Below are positions 14,055 to 27,118 of a DNA stretch of 64,000 nucleotides, in pieces. The first letter of the stretch is position 1; each line of letters begins with the position of its first letter. The stretch is from Stenopsyche tienmushanensis (Eukaryota > Arthropoda > Insecta > Trichoptera > Stenopsychidae): contig WACJ01000514.1 of assembly GCA_008973525.1 (NCBI GenBank), forward strand, positions 2,480,001 to 2,544,000. Direction: 5' to 3'. The notes under the pieces are model-generated. The model saw nothing but the letters and a program-made list of their open reading frames with translations, had not been told where the DNA came from and searched no databases. A program made the position numbers and the translations under genes.

Positions 14055-14562
14055 TTAACCCTTCTGTCAATAAGACGACCTTGCCAGACGATTATGGTTT
14101 TGCAATGAGTTTTTTTTAATATTAGATATGTATAGATCTTACTAAATATTCCTGACTTTGTTCTTTTTAATGTTTTACAGAATTTAAAGTTTAAAAAAAA
14201 GTTCGCGATCCTTGTGTTTCAAGAAAAAAGGATATTTCTATTTATGTACTAAGAGCCAATAGAATAGGTTTAGCCAGACCTAGTTTTTTTTTCATAGGAT
14301 TTGTACAAGAAATTTTAATCCTTTCGCTCCATAAAATAATTTATCATATTTCTTAGGCTGACCTGTATTTTTACATGTTTCATAAGAAATCCTTTTTGCA
14401 TCATATGTTTGGAAAATCCTATGTTTTTCTTTTGTCTGTACTGCAGAAAATGTTCTCGAACCATATTTATATAAAAACCAAATTAGTATATTTCGTACGA
14501 TAGTTTGTTTACTTGTTTCATTGATGGGAAGACATTTAACCTTTCATTAATGGAAGGGTTAA
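14055..14562. mobile_element. TTAA-bounded piggyBac-like MITE candidate
   Basis: A 12-bp inverted repeat ATTTAACCCTTC (14053-14064) is mirrored by GAAGGGTTAAAT (14553-14564), so a 508-bp segment is bounded by TTAA at both ends. TTAA is the duplicated target of piggyBac elements, and their termini typically begin CCCTT or similar. The right end also contains a 27-bp imperfect palindrome (14536-14562). No transposase remnant was recognised inside. The short repeat length leaves a real chance of coincidence in AT-rich DNA. Confidence 0.4.
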
Positions 14563-16522
14563 ATTTGTAGTAGTTTTAAGTATTATCGAAGTATTGGCGG
14601 CATCCATCGATAATCTTTAGCCACTTTTAAAACAAAATTCGAATCCCAATAATGAAAATCGATTCAAACTTTGTTGATAAAAGATCTTTAATGTCTTTTC
14701 ATATTTATTCTGATCCGAGAAATTATACTTTCAAGATCATGTTTTTCATCGCCGAATTCATCATTTTGTCCAGGACACCTTTTCATTCCATTTTAGTAAT
14801 TGATCACTATATTCGTTTAATTGCTATAAACTATCCTGGTTTCAAATAGTTCGCAATAAATGAATTCTTTCGAATCCCACCATAAACACAAAAACGCTTT
14901 TTAATGTAGATGTTGTCGTTTGACCAGGTTTAACCATGACCTTTTCTTTCTGGATTGTGATAATACACCTATTTTTATTGCCAATCACAGCACGCCACAA
15001 ACGCATTTTTTTTCATAACGAGCAAGAATTAAATGGTACGAAAATCATTGATCACCCTATTGATTTTTTCCATAGATCTTAATATTCTATGCATCATTGA
15101 ATGGTCAATTTACAGCTGTTTTGTATCCCTAAATATCAGTTGAAATAATCAATATCTCTTTTATAGTCAAAAAAATCTTCATTCATCGAAAAACTCAAAA
15201 AATATTTTCCAGGAGCTTATATCCGCGAAAAATCTTATTTTAGTGTTATAATTATATTCTGAATCAATTGACAATTTGTTAAAGTTTTTTTAAAAAGGTG
15301 TGAGCTTTTTTTCATCCCACATTTTGTCACTCGTGTACATTTTGTGCCGAGACTTTAAACTATATTTTAAAATTGTATACTCATTCTTTATCACGATAAT
15401 GCTCGAATTGGGTAATAAATTTCCTCGCTTTTGCGATACAAAAATTTCGGCATATATCCGCCGATTGTCTATTTGAGGTGATTCGTGCAATCATTAAACT
15501 AATTGCCCCGAATAGTTGATCATTAATTCTGGATACGCAGAGTTACGTCTAAATAACCGACGTCGAACGATTTCAATATTTAAAGTATATAATAAATATA
15601 TTGTGTACATTTCCCTTTTTATTAAACCGGTCGTAATTGAACAAGTCATGTTTGACACGTATATCTCAATAGCCCGGAGAGTAGGCGTTTTTGACAAACT
15701 CATATTTTACAGCTTGGAAAACAAATTTTATCATATATTAACACGCTATGCTATTTGAGAAACTTGTAAATAAAAGGAAATCGGATATTGCAGCTATATG
15801 CTCCATTGAAAACGGAAATTAACGAGCGTTTCTAAATCATCGAGGCATGCTCATTTTACCGTAATTATAATGACTTGCATTTGGGGTATTTTGTTTCGGC
15901 AATGGGGATGATAATATCTTATAAATAGCGCTGATTGTTCAAAATATTCTTATAAGAACTATTTGTCATCTTATATGTATTGTATAATGCGTCCTAATTA
16001 CATTCCTTTGAAATTATGTAATACATGGCGTCCTTTGTATCGTCCTTAAAAAGAGATGATGAGGGGGGATCGAATAAATGTGCGGACGCTTGCCGGCATC
16101 GTATGAATTAGATACAACCTTTCTTTTGTAATGGACGAAATAGTTGATAAATGTGCTCAAATTAATCAACATCTTATCTACTGCGCCATTAGTGCCAGTA
16201 ACGTTGTAGATGATAATAACAACAATGGCGCTGAAATAGAAGCCAAAGCCAAAGACGCGAAGAACGCCTTTGCGATTTGTTAAATCAGTTTTGACACACA
16301 ACTTTCTTTTATTATTTCGCTCCACAATCGGTCAGCACGGAATGATAAATGCCGAGGTGACAACGTAAGCAGTCCTTTTTTCCCCCATAAAAGAAATTAA
16401 ATAAATGTTTTTTTTATTCGGGTTTCCGCTCGCAGTGCGTATATATAAATATATATAAAACGTCGAAACGATTAGCTTTTCTTTCTTAGAATGTATGTAT
16501 TATAAATGAAGGAATGATAGTA
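14563..16522. other. Gene-free stretch
   Basis: AT-rich to about 15.28 kb. About 15.29-16.4 kb is more complex, with open frames on both strands, the longest a minus-strand frame of 103 codons at 16014-16325. None shows a domain or a convincing splice context. A regulatory role is possible but unproven. Confidence 0.3.
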
Positions 16523-16580
16523 CAGTAGAACCTTGATTATACGGACTAATTGAGGATGAAAGTTGTCCGGATAATCGAAA
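16523..16580. repeat. Pogo/Tigger-type terminal inverted repeat
   Basis: CAGTAGAACCTTGATTATAC after a TA at 16521-16522 is a close match to the known Tigger/pogo end CAGTAGAACCTC. An internal CCGGATAATCGAAAA follows about 40 bp in, also typical. It marks the 3' end of the transposase relic on the minus strand. The partner repeat was not found upstream of the N-terminus. Confidence 0.75.
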
Positions 16581-16639
16581 ATAATTATAATAGATAGGAA
16601 AATATGAATAATTTTTATTTATCTAGATTTACATAGGCA

Positions 16640-17965
16640 TACATATATATTAAATTATTACACTCTGATTGGTTCTCAAACTATTTTATGGCGACATCTA
16701 AACATTGAAAAGTTTTAAAATGTGTAGGGCCAAAATCTCTTCCCTCACAAATCTCTTCTTCATCTTCTCGACTTTGTTCTTCTGAGGCAGATATTTTTTT
16801 TTAATGATTTTCTTGTCATTCAAAATTTGAAATCCAGGATCGTTTGCATCGCTGTTTAACCCACTAGGTTACATCTTCTTTGTCGCATTCAGCACATTTA
16901 GAAATTTGTGATATTATTTTCGCAATGTCTTCTATATTAAGTTCTACTGCGTTACTGGAACTTACTAAAGGTCTTTTCAAAAATTTGTTTCATGATTTTT
17001 TCCAAGTCGATACATCTAAAAAATTCCAATTATCTACTGCGATGTTTCTTCATTATTTGTGTGCTAACAATAATCGTCGAAGCATCTGATTTCTATGTAA
17101 ACGTTTGAGTGTTTCTATTACACTCTGATCCATCGGTTGTATTATCATAGTGCCTTTTGGTGGAAGAAATTTTGCCGTAAACATTTCATCGATCTGGTTT
17201 AAACTTTCTATAGATGGGTGCATTGCCTAGTAATGTTAATGTTTTTCCTCTTTTATCCTCTTTATGGAGTTTTGGTATTTTTTCACTTCTGGAATGAACT
17301 GATTTTTATACTATTGTTTAAAAACTTAATCATTCATCCAGGTTTTTTTCTGATGATCATATTCAACCGGAAGATTTAATATATTTGAAGCATGCGGAAT
17401 TCTTTGATTTTCCAATGAAAAGCAGTGGCAGCCTGTATCTGCCTGCTTCATTTGTATACACCATTATAGTGACACGTTATTTACTACAATAGTTTTGTAC
17501 CCAAATGAAGTATTTTCACGTCTTGATGCTAAACAATTGTTGGGTAGTTTTTACCAATTTAAGTCGGTCTCATCAGCATTGTAAATAAATTCTACGTCGA
17601 ATCCTTCCTTCTCCACAAATAAATTCAATGTATTTGCTGAAGGTATGTCAGCAGAAAGCTTTTTCCCATGAATTTAAAGTTCCCTGATACCATGTCGCCC
17701 TTTGGATTTTTCAAGTCAGCCCGAACCTGCTTTGAACATGGAATCTCCATTTAGTTTTGTATTGAAAATATTGCTTTTTCACACAAGAATGGACCAGATA
17801 TTGACTGTCCAGTTGATCGTTTTATAAACCACATAAAAATACACTCTTCAACTTCTCCTGATTTTTTCATAACTTTCCGCTCTGAGCTTCCATATTCTGA
17901 TATTAAACAATTAGTATACTTTGTAATATGCAATCCATCACGTACGTGAGCAAAAGTGGACACAA
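16640..17965 (-). pseudogene. Jerky/Tigger-like (pogo) transposase relic
   Basis: Reading the minus strand, blocks of a CENP-B/jerky/Tigger transposase appear in order. Near 17750-17860: CIFMWFIKRSTGQSISGPFL, matching the DNA-binding region motif ending ISGPLL. Near 17560-17600: YNADETDLNW, the first catalytic Asp. Near 17380-17530: LASRREN, then a stop-interrupted block ending IPHASNILNLPVEY. Near 17215-17240: GNAPIYR, where the second catalytic Asp of DNAPSH is now Gly. Near 17120-17190: KFLPPKGTMIIQPMDQSV, holding the third Asp. Then DVSTWKKS and NKFLKRPLV lead to an acidic C-terminal tail. Multiple stops and frame changes make it inactive. The DNA-binding N-terminus before 17.96 kb is not confidently readable. 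Confidence 0.85.
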
Positions 17966-20700
17966 TTCTCCACGTGCAAATCTACGAAAAAGTGCACGTA
18001 CGAAACATAATAATGCAGTAATTGAGGATACGATTATTTCAGTTAGGGATGTTTATTCGCAATTGTTCAAGACAGTGACCCAATTGCGAGACTTCAAAGA
18101 CGAACCTCATCTTTAAGCATGGTAAAAACCAGCTTTTCTCGGACTCACACGTCTTCTCTCTAAAGCATCATACTAGAAAGTTTGATGATCTCGATCCGAT
18201 CACGTCACATGTAATATCTACAGTTGTGGTGCATTAAAATAGCGGTTTCGCGTAGGGTATTTCTCATCCCACGCTGCAAGATATTGTAGCTTATGATGAA
18301 ATTATTCACAAAACAATTAAAAATAACAGATTTAATTCTTAGTTGATATGAATAACATTTTTAAGTATGAAATTTCATAAATTATAAATTACTTCATAAA
18401 AAAAGGTCAATTCGCTGCACACAAAAAGACTGACAGTCATAATATTAATTACGTCACGATATGGTAAGTTTTTCAATTTAAATTAAATTATTTTTCAAAA
18501 AATATGTTTTAATGAAATTTCCATTGGTTACATTGGGTAGTTATTACAAAGCATGCATTCCTCGTAAATTTTCCGGATTACCTTTTGGTTTATTCAATTA
18601 TTACCCCATGCCGTTGCTACCGTCGTAATAAATTCATTCGATAATTAGTTCAATTCTGTTCGCTAGGCTGCGTATACGACCTGGGTGGAACAAATGTGTC
18701 AAACAATTGCATTAACTACCCCTGTTGGAACTTCCGTCCCTAAATGGGATTATCCCGTCTTAAGCGAAGAAAACAATCGTTACTTTCGCATAGTTACAGG
18801 TCGTTCGTAATTCTGTTTGTGCCGAATACGAAAGTGATATAGGGTCAAACACATACAAATCTATCATCTGAAAATACACGCGGAATCGTTTAACATGTTG
18901 ATATGTACATATATTTGAAGATGAATAAAAATGAATGTTTTTGTACTGTGATAATGATGCAAAAATGTATGATTTCAAACGTAAATTGTTGTTGGCGAAA
19001 ATTGAATTATTATTGGAGCGTGTCTCTTCTTCCATTTGTCACGTACGGCCGATCAATGTCATCGCGTATGGAAATTCGAACCCACAAATTGTTAAATGCT
19101 CTCATGAATACGTATTAAAACGTCCACTGCTCCAACCATTAATTCTCTCGCCTTTTACGACTAATGCCTTTTCATTGAATGATCGAAAATGTCTGTCCAA
19201 AACGCGAATTGATAACTTCAACGTCATACCCTGAACAAATACAAGCGAACCTTGAAATTCGTATTGAATTGTCTCATTTGGAGGAGCGATTCGAATCTAT
19301 TTTATGGATTTGCAGATGACCTTCGATTCGATTAAATTTATTATGATTAAGTATTTAATGTATGATTTTTGATGGTTGCTATCATTAACACTCTTCTACG
19401 TGATCTCCAAGAGTTTCGACCTTCGATCTGAAATTCGTGCAGCGTTTATCCAAAGACAAGACTTAATTATATTATAAAGATCACTATTCCTTTTCTCAAA
19501 TGATATTTGAATATGATTCTTCTTTGAATCATATTCATTATTTTAAATGATGTTATACACGCATGCAGCATGTCGAATCTCACCAGGACAAAAAAATTGA
19601 AGAGCATTAAGATTTGTTCAACCCTCAGCGCCTTTATTAATTTCAGTTACATTGAAATCTGAAAACCTACAAGATGCAGATATTAAATTTCTTCATTGAA
19701 CCTTCGAGTAGAATGCTTGGTATTAGATACACGTGCGGTTTGGTTTATCTAGCCAATGTCGTCGTAATATCTGCGAAAGTTCTGCATGAACTTCGTGTTT
19801 GCCATATACTCTCCAAGAGAATATCTTGATATTATATTAACATCGATTTCTATTTAATACAAATGTTTGTTTTCATTTAATGAACATCTCCGTCGCAACA
19901 CCCAAGCAAAAAGTGTAATTGGAATCGATGTCAAATTCTTGCAGATTTAACACGCTTTTCGCCGTGAGCGTCGAAAAGGAACTACACCAAATCGCCATCA
20001 AATATTACCGTGTAAATGAAACTTGCCCCGAGCCCTACAAATCCACCGCCGTTTTACAACAAATACAAAATTTGTTCTCACTAAAAAGCTCTTCGGCGGT
20101 GAGCATCTTTATAATTCAGTTCGATATTCGATAACTTTAAAAATACATTAATCCTTCTTGTAATTTAATACGAATCAACCCTCTTCGGACCGGAATTCTT
20201 GGATGTTTCCCTTTGTTAAAAAATCCGGCTTTCGCTTTCATCCCGTATTTAATAATTCAAAGGATCTATCAATTTGCACGAAGTTTTTTTTGTTTATCAG
20301 AATGAAAATGGATGGAGGTCGAATGATAAAAAAGTGGCGTGCGTCGTCAAATATGTATTTTTAAAATTAAATAATTTATTATTCAAACCAATTGGTAGGA
20401 CGTTGGCAATCAAACATGCTTCGAATATTCATGAAAGCATGAATACTATGACTATTGATATGGGAAAATTAAAAATTCAGCTGTACATCGCAGAAGCGAT
20501 TGAAGTTTCGATTAGTAATTTCAACGCAGCCATTTAGGATTTATCTATTTTTTAAACAGGAAAATCTTCAAAAATTTTTTTGATTCCAATTTTAAGAGTA
20601 TCATTTTGAAGCGAATATTTTTTGTGAAGAAACTATCACTATATTTGGCCCTAATTCTTTAAATGTGAGTCTTACGATATTATAGCTTATTCATTTAAGC
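17966..20700. other. Gene-free stretch with a low-confidence exon-like segment
   Basis: 18.0-18.6 kb may include the unreadable 5' end of the pogo relic. A hairpin of 11 perfect pairs, GAATATGATTC / GAATCATATTC with a 6-nt loop, lies at 19509-19536. At 19945-20098 a frame is open between an AG acceptor (TTCTTGCAG) and GTGAGC, with a codon-like pattern but no recognised product. About 18.6-19.3 kb is GC-richer than its flanks. Confidence 0.3.
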
Positions 20701-21240
20701 CAGTGGTTCTCAACCTTTTTGAAGTCTCGATGCACTTTTGATCATGGGAAAAAGTAACGGTGCACCAGAATTAAGAAATCGAAAAAAATGTGTGTACATA
20801 ATTTTTATTACATATTTTTTTAAAGTTAAATTATATGAAAAATGTTTAATATGGGGGGGGGGGGGCATTTTTCTCCCTTTGTCCACCCAAAATGACGTCC
20901 CTGCTTAACATAATGTATACCTGAGCTTGTTGGCTTTTGCAGATATCAGAAATATTAGGTCGATTGTTTGATATGGCTACCCTCAATTCTTCGTCTAAAT
21001 TCGTAAGTCTTTCTCGTTTTTAGCTTTCATATTAATTATTGTTGAGAAAGCAAGCTCACACAAATATGATGTCGAAAACTGTAAGAAAATTTTCAGCGCC
21101 TTCGTGTGCAGAGCTGGAGCTCTCGGGCAGAAATCTGAAAATCTTCCATTGTCATTTCGGAAGATTTAATTTTTAGAGTACGATCAGTCGACAATGAGAC
21201 TAGTTATTCTTTTTTAGCGTATGAAAATTCACAATACGGT
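20701..21240 (-). mobile_element. hAT element relic, 3' end
   Basis: The segment begins with CAGTGGTTCTCAACCTTTTT (20701-20720), the classic hAT terminal repeat. On the minus strand at about 20940-21130 the C-terminal hAT dimerisation region can be read across frame changes: IFLQFSTSYLCELAFSTIIN, then MKAKNEKDL, then RPNISDICKS-like residues. CELAFS matches the conserved C-(E)-(L/R)-x-FS motif of Charlie/ZBED5-like transposases. Several stops show it is dead. A 13-base G run lies at 20853-20865. The 5' terminal repeat and most of the transposase are absent; the relic abuts the piggyBac-like terminus at 21.33 kb. Confidence 0.8.
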
Positions 21241-21331
21241 GTATCAATCGTAGCAGATTAGTTTTCGTATACAGTCATAAAAATCTTTTCTTCCAATAAA
21301 ATCAAATATTCTTTTATGCTTAACTTTCACA

Positions 21332-21412
21332 GTGCGGATATATCCGTCATACCCACTTCGCATGGACTTTGGTCTTGACGGTTATATACGTCATATCCAC
21401 TTAAGGGGTTAA
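21332..21412. repeat. Solitary piggyBac-like terminus
   Basis: Read on the minus strand from 21412 this starts TTAACCCCTTAAGTGGATAT and contains two related motifs, TATGACGTATATAACCGTC and TATGACGGATATATCCGC. Termini beginning TTAA-CCCTT with GACGTATATA repeats are familiar from insect piggyBac-like elements. No partner end was found nearby, so it may be a truncated element next to, or inserted in, the hAT relic. Confidence 0.45.
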
Positions 21413-23366
21413 TACTTTCAATGAATAATGTTGCATGTTATTGTTTTTAATTTACTGTGTGATATATTATAGTGACTGACGGCACAATATATGTGCCATG
21501 CTTTCACTAACGTCTGCCTGCGCTCCTTTTTCGCCGATCATTAACGGCCTATTCCCTATGTATCATTTTATTATTCGGCTAGATTACATTGACCCTCAAC
21601 TATTTTTTTTCATGGAAGCTCCTATTGAAATTGAAATGGAATGTAAAATAATAATTACGTTTTTATGAAATAATTATAATAAGCTTATTATTTATAAACA
21701 ATCCTGGTTATATTAATATGATATATTTATGAGTAGATAAATTTGTATTGAAATTAACCATTTGACAGATTAACGATGTTTTTGTTGTTGTTCATGTTAT
21801 GGACGATAAAGATCGACGATGATTTCCATACTAATATTATTTTGCTTTCGTTGCATCTATAGATGGATAGAAATAACATAGAACATTTTGATTTTGGATT
21901 TGATTCCATTTAAGGATTTTTTCCGGCATGTATATGATTAATTAAATATATCGACATGAATGGTTAACACTAAGTATGTGGCACAGCATATTTTGTCAGT
22001 AGCGAATGGAACGTGTAGACCCAATCTCATAATGGAATGCAAATTGGCATGAGAGCGGCGCTTGAGGAATGTTGGCGCCGACACCTATTTATTTATACGC
22101 GCACTATTATTATGAGCGTGTCCCGCCTATACAAGTGCAAATCGCCTAACCTTTCACGCGCGGGATTAATGTGACCAGAGGTCAGGAATCTGCTCGTTAC
22201 GACGGCCCAACCCATTGTCTCCTAATTCTGGGAGTGTTACTTAATTGCATATTTCATCAGGCCGCCCCCTATCAACCGCCCAGCCTGTGATTCAATTGCA
22301 AATCTTTTGCTTTTATGAGCTCAGATGCAAATCGCATTTTCGAATAAGCCCTGAAACCTCTCTTCCGCCGGCCAGCTTCCGGCATGAAGGAAGAAAACAT
22401 TAAAAACCCATTATGGCCCCACTTCATTGGGCGCCCAAAATATATCCCTTTATAGAATGTGCGACGATTTGGTCGGAGATAAAACGATTGTTTACAATCA
22501 GCTATCGTCTCATCCGCTCGATTCAAGCGATTTATTTTTGATATCTAATTCTATAAGTCTATTATATTGACTCTGGATAAAATTACTTTGTTTTGATTAT
22601 AGTTTATTTTGGGAAGCAATCCGTTTTCTTACCACATTTCTGCCGGGAGGCCGCAGCATGCCATATTAACTCTACAACGGGCCATGAATAAAGATTTTCC
22701 GCTAAATATATTCGGTTATATAATTTGTAATAACTTTTAAAGTTTTCAGTAATCTAAAACATCATAAAACTATGATAATTTTGAAATAATTCCAAATGTG
22801 ATAGAGTATATTAACGAAAACGCATTTGTAACAATTTAATAATTTTTTTAAACACAAACTCGACACTATCGTTGTTTTATTCCATATGTTCCATTTAAAT
22901 TTAAAAAATCCCTGAAAAGTTGAGTATGGAAAATAGACAATCAAAGTTATGTTCATTATTGTTAAAATCATATTAAATATCAGCCGCAAACGTTAAAACA
23001 ATAATCAAAAGTTAGTTTTTAACAACTCTTCACCTTGGATAGCGTTGGTAAAAACTCCTCCCCGCATATAACGTGTTAAATGAGTGCAGTGCCATAACAT
23101 ATTTTTTTAAATTTTTGATACCCGGATAATAAGGCAATTCCCGAATAGTACTGGGGTGTTATATACAAAGCGAAAAGGATGATGCTTGTATCTTATTTAC
23201 CAAATCAAACGCCTGTTCTCGTGTTTTAATTACCTTGGTTTTCAAAATAACCGAGCAAGAGTTTAAGAAATCTTGTTATACAAAGCAGAAATCACAACGA
23301 GAGTAAGATTGTAAAAATGGACCCGGGTGATAAGAGCTTGCTTACTAAAACTAATCTGTATGGCAA
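21413..23366. other. Gene-free stretch with a strong regulatory candidate at 22.0-22.5 kb
   Basis: 21.4-22.0 kb is AT-rich. 22000-22520 is distinctly more GC-rich and holds a perfect POU octamer ATGCAAAT (22325-22332), a Sox-like CCATTGT near 22212, TTAATTG/ATTAATG homeodomain words and TTATGAGC. Such clustering is typical of developmental enhancers, but motif presence alone does not prove function. 22.6-23.3 kb returns to AT-rich DNA. Confidence 0.35.
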
Positions 23367-23643
23367 GATGATCGCGTATTTGCGAGCGAATTCCAGTGAT
23401 TCAAAAAGAACATTTTTTGGGAAAAAGGATTTGTACGGATGATAAGTGGTGGACAAGCAAATATAGCATCTAAAACTATGATGATTATAAGTTAGCTCAC
23501 TACTCAAAGGGTTAAACCGGGTAGTCAGTTTAACCACTCGTCACCCAACATGTCACCTAGAACGTCTCTGTCTCTTTCCGAGCTCAATATACAAGAGTGC
23601 TCATTCCGAATCACTGGAATTCGCTCGCAAATACGCGATCATC
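23367..23643. repeat. Long inverted repeat with perfect 36-bp arms
   Basis: 23367-23402 (starting GATGATCGCGTATTTGCGAG) is exactly reverse-complementary to 23608-23643 over 36 bp, separated by 205 bp. Similarity continues, with mismatches, for roughly 25 bp outside the perfect arms. A nested smaller pair, GGTTAAAC (23510-23517) and GTTTAACC (23528-23535), lies near the centre. The arms are not AT-rich, so chance is very unlikely. It might be a fold-back element, the remains of a MITE, or a transcribed hairpin. No protein is evident. Confidence 0.9.
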
Positions 23644-26600
23644 CTATCATGCAGGTTATTTATGAGCATTTTTCTTAATAAATAATGAATGTTAATTATG
23701 AAATAAAAATTTGTATTCTAAATATGATATTATAATCGAAACCAAGTTGAAATTTGATCATTTGGATTATTCGCGTTTATCCTCCCCGGTAGTCCCTCAG
23801 ATAATCGAGAGACTATTGGTACTTGGATATAATAATCACATCGATCCAAAAGTATCATTTTTGTATACACTTAAGTATAAATATTCTTAAATACATTATA
23901 ATTTAAATTTAGAGATAAATCCTACATAATTATCAATAATAATATGAAATTTTCATACGATAATTTTGAAGAAAACTTGTCGATAATTTGTGTTACTAAA
24001 CGAACTTTATAAACGCCTAAAAGACGAGTCACTTCAGATTGTTATTAATTAAGTTTTTACAAGACCTTAATTATTTTCAATGAAACGGAGTATAAGAATT
24101 TTTTCAATTAGTTCAATAAATGAAATAACAAGGCGATGATTAAACGACTTTTTTTTGAATATGTTAGCTGAAATAAGTAATATAATAGAGCTTATTATCA
24201 TTACAGTACAATATATGGATCATGCATTATTGGGCAGCGACAAAATGCTGGTAACAATTTATTTTTCAACCAAAACGCAAGAAAGAACATCAAAAATATT
24301 TTTTTTATCTAAAGTGTATTTCAAAATCATTCTAATTATGTATGATGACATCCAGCATCGACTTTATATGATTTGACTATAAATAATTATTGATTTCTCT
24401 CGAGTCGTACGCGGCTCATCACTCATATTCCATCAACATGGGCAGGAATAATATTTCCTATAGCCACATGGCTGTCATCAGATTGGAGTTAAAATAAATA
24501 ATTTTAAGTGTTTTCCAATTCAATATCGTTTGCTCAAGTTACAGGAAATAACGGCATAAAAATATTCGTCAAAGTACCACTACCTAATAAAGATGGGGGG
24601 GATCTTCTCTGATATTTTGGGCTCGATCGCTGAAACTCCAAATAAGTCCATCTCATTTTTAAATTGATAACTGTTGAAAGTTAAGTGGATGCCATTGGAT
24701 TGATAACTAATTAGTTTTGCATTCAATCGCCAATTGTAAGGGATTTTTTATTAAAAATCTACGATCTATGAGATAACGGGGTGAATGAAAAATAAATGTA
24801 TTTTAAATGCAATTTCGTTTTTAAATTCATATATATTTAAAAACAATCAGGGATACGCTAAAATTGACTGGCAGATTGGCCCGGTGGGACACTGAAAAAT
24901 ATCCGGGTAGGTTAACCGAATCCCAAATGCAATTCTTTGGCTAAATACGAGCGCATATTAAACGACGCACTTAAATTATTTCCGCTTCAAATCCAATTTG
25001 GCTCTACTCCGAGGCTCATTTTCAAGTACTTTAAACAAATTTGTCACATAAATAAGTTTGCTAAATAAATATGCTAAAGATCAATCTTAAAATCCATCAT
25101 TGTTTGAATTCTAAAATTCGTCACTCGATTTCTAGCAAACCACAATGTGATTAATATGCTTAAGTTTATATGCTGTGGTTATTAACGTAAATAAAGCGAA
25201 TATAAACACTACTTATCTCTTTTTTGTGATTAATTCATTTGTGGTCATTTTAGAAAATTATAAAGACTTATTGGAATTTAGAACTAACTGAATGAATTTG
25301 ACGCCAAATCCATGATGATTTTTGACATACAATTAAGTAAACATATGATTATTATAAAATGCACGATTTTATTAATTGTTCAGATCCAAGAAACTACGAT
25401 CCTGAATCAAAACAATCGATCGGGAATATTAACACATTATAATCTCCCAAATTTGTTTAAAAAAATCTCAAACTAGTTTTGGATCCAAACCTTTATAATT
25501 AGAGTCCAAGATCTAACACTTTCTCCATAATAATGGCTCCAGAACTGCTGAAAACTTTAAAAAAAATATGTATTCCTAAATCAATTATTATTTTTCTATT
25601 CAATGAATAAGAGATATTCTTAACTCGGCGCACATTTGTTCTTGAAAATATAAATTAATTATTATAAAACATTATCTGTATTTTGATCATGCCTATTTCT
25701 TGATCCAATGTGATTTTGTTGTATAAATTATGTTTATATTAACATGTGCATGTATTTGTTAAGGATGTATATTTTAAAGATGAAAGTTGCTTTGAAATTT
25801 GAGAAGCATTTACTTGTAATAAACAATTTAAATAATTAAAACCCTCTTCGAGAGCTTAGAATTTGGGGTCGGGTGTCATTTATTCGACATATGGGAAGAT
25901 AATTATCATCCAGCTAATAGGCTTTTATTATAAGTTTTATTCATGCAGACAACGTCGAAGGGATGCGGACATCCAGAAAAGGAACGGAGAAGGGCGTTCT
26001 TCTAAAATTATCCTGGAACACCCTTGGAGGAAAACTCTTAGCTTTGTTTCTCGTGAAAAAGTTTTCCCTTTTGAATAGCAACGCATCTGTACCAGACGCA
26101 CGATCGCGCGCTTTAATATAAATTACCTCCTCATCCTCGCACCGGGCCGACTTGAAAGTTCGCACCATAATTGTTTGCCCCTATTTTATAACCTTAGCGA
26201 AAATTAAGTAATTTTTATACGCGATGCAAATAACGCCCCTTGCATACTTTGAATTTTTAACTTGTTTAGATAGCGCCTCTTGCGTAGTTTCTATGAGAAT
26301 ACGTAATAAGATTTTGCTTTACTTTTCAGCCGGATAAGCTCAAGTCGCTCTCTAAAAGTCGCGCCACCGAAAGCTTCTATTTTTCATATTTGCATGTGCT
26401 TATGCAAAGATATTTTCTTTGCGGCTCCAACAAAAACACTCGGGTCCGAAAGAAACGGTGTAAACATACTTTCTTTACAGTCTCTGTGTAAATGTTTCTT
26501 CTATCCTAGGATTCCCATTGTGCAGGTCGCTGAAATAATATCCGCAACTTGGCCACCCTGTATGATTCGACAAAGCTGAAAGAAGTAAAGAAGCGATTTG

Positions 26601-27118
26601 CTCTTGAAAGTACAATTTACTGAAAAGTCCAATGCCGTATATCTTCTCGTGGAATTGGATTTGCAAATATAATTGCTGCCTTGGCCCATATTTTATTGCT
26701 TCACTTGTACAACGTGCTTCTATATATAAATCACCTACTCGATTTAATGCTCATCACGTTTTTTTACACCAAACCAAGAGGAAAATAAAGTGGAAAATAA
26801 ATTTCTAGCGGCATCTAGTAAAGTATATAACATCCATAAAAGACGATTTTTTTTGGGAAGATTTATTGTGCTGAGCTCTTATTATTTTTTTTATAAAGTA
26901 TGACTTATGACAAATGACGTATTCAAAAATTGTAAATTTAAGTCTTGTTTGAAATTGCCTTGAAATTTTAATTCTAATGGATACTTACTTGATTTTACGT
27001 GGATTTAATCCTTTTTTTCTGAAAAGCTGTATAATATATTTTTTCCTAAATTTTTAATTCTAAATTTATATACCAACGATTCAATTAAAACCTTTGTGTC
27101 CTTTTGTGTGAATTAAAT
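23644..27118. other. Gene-free stretch, denser block at 25.86-26.7 kb
   Basis: Mostly AT-rich with no recognisable gene. 25860-26700 is more complex. It contains an inverted POU pair TTTGCAT-gtgctt-ATGCAAA at 26389-26408 and overlapping short frames on both strands without family motifs. The AG at about 26330 (TTTACTTTTCAG) resembles an acceptor but no donor-bounded coding segment follows. Confidence 0.3.
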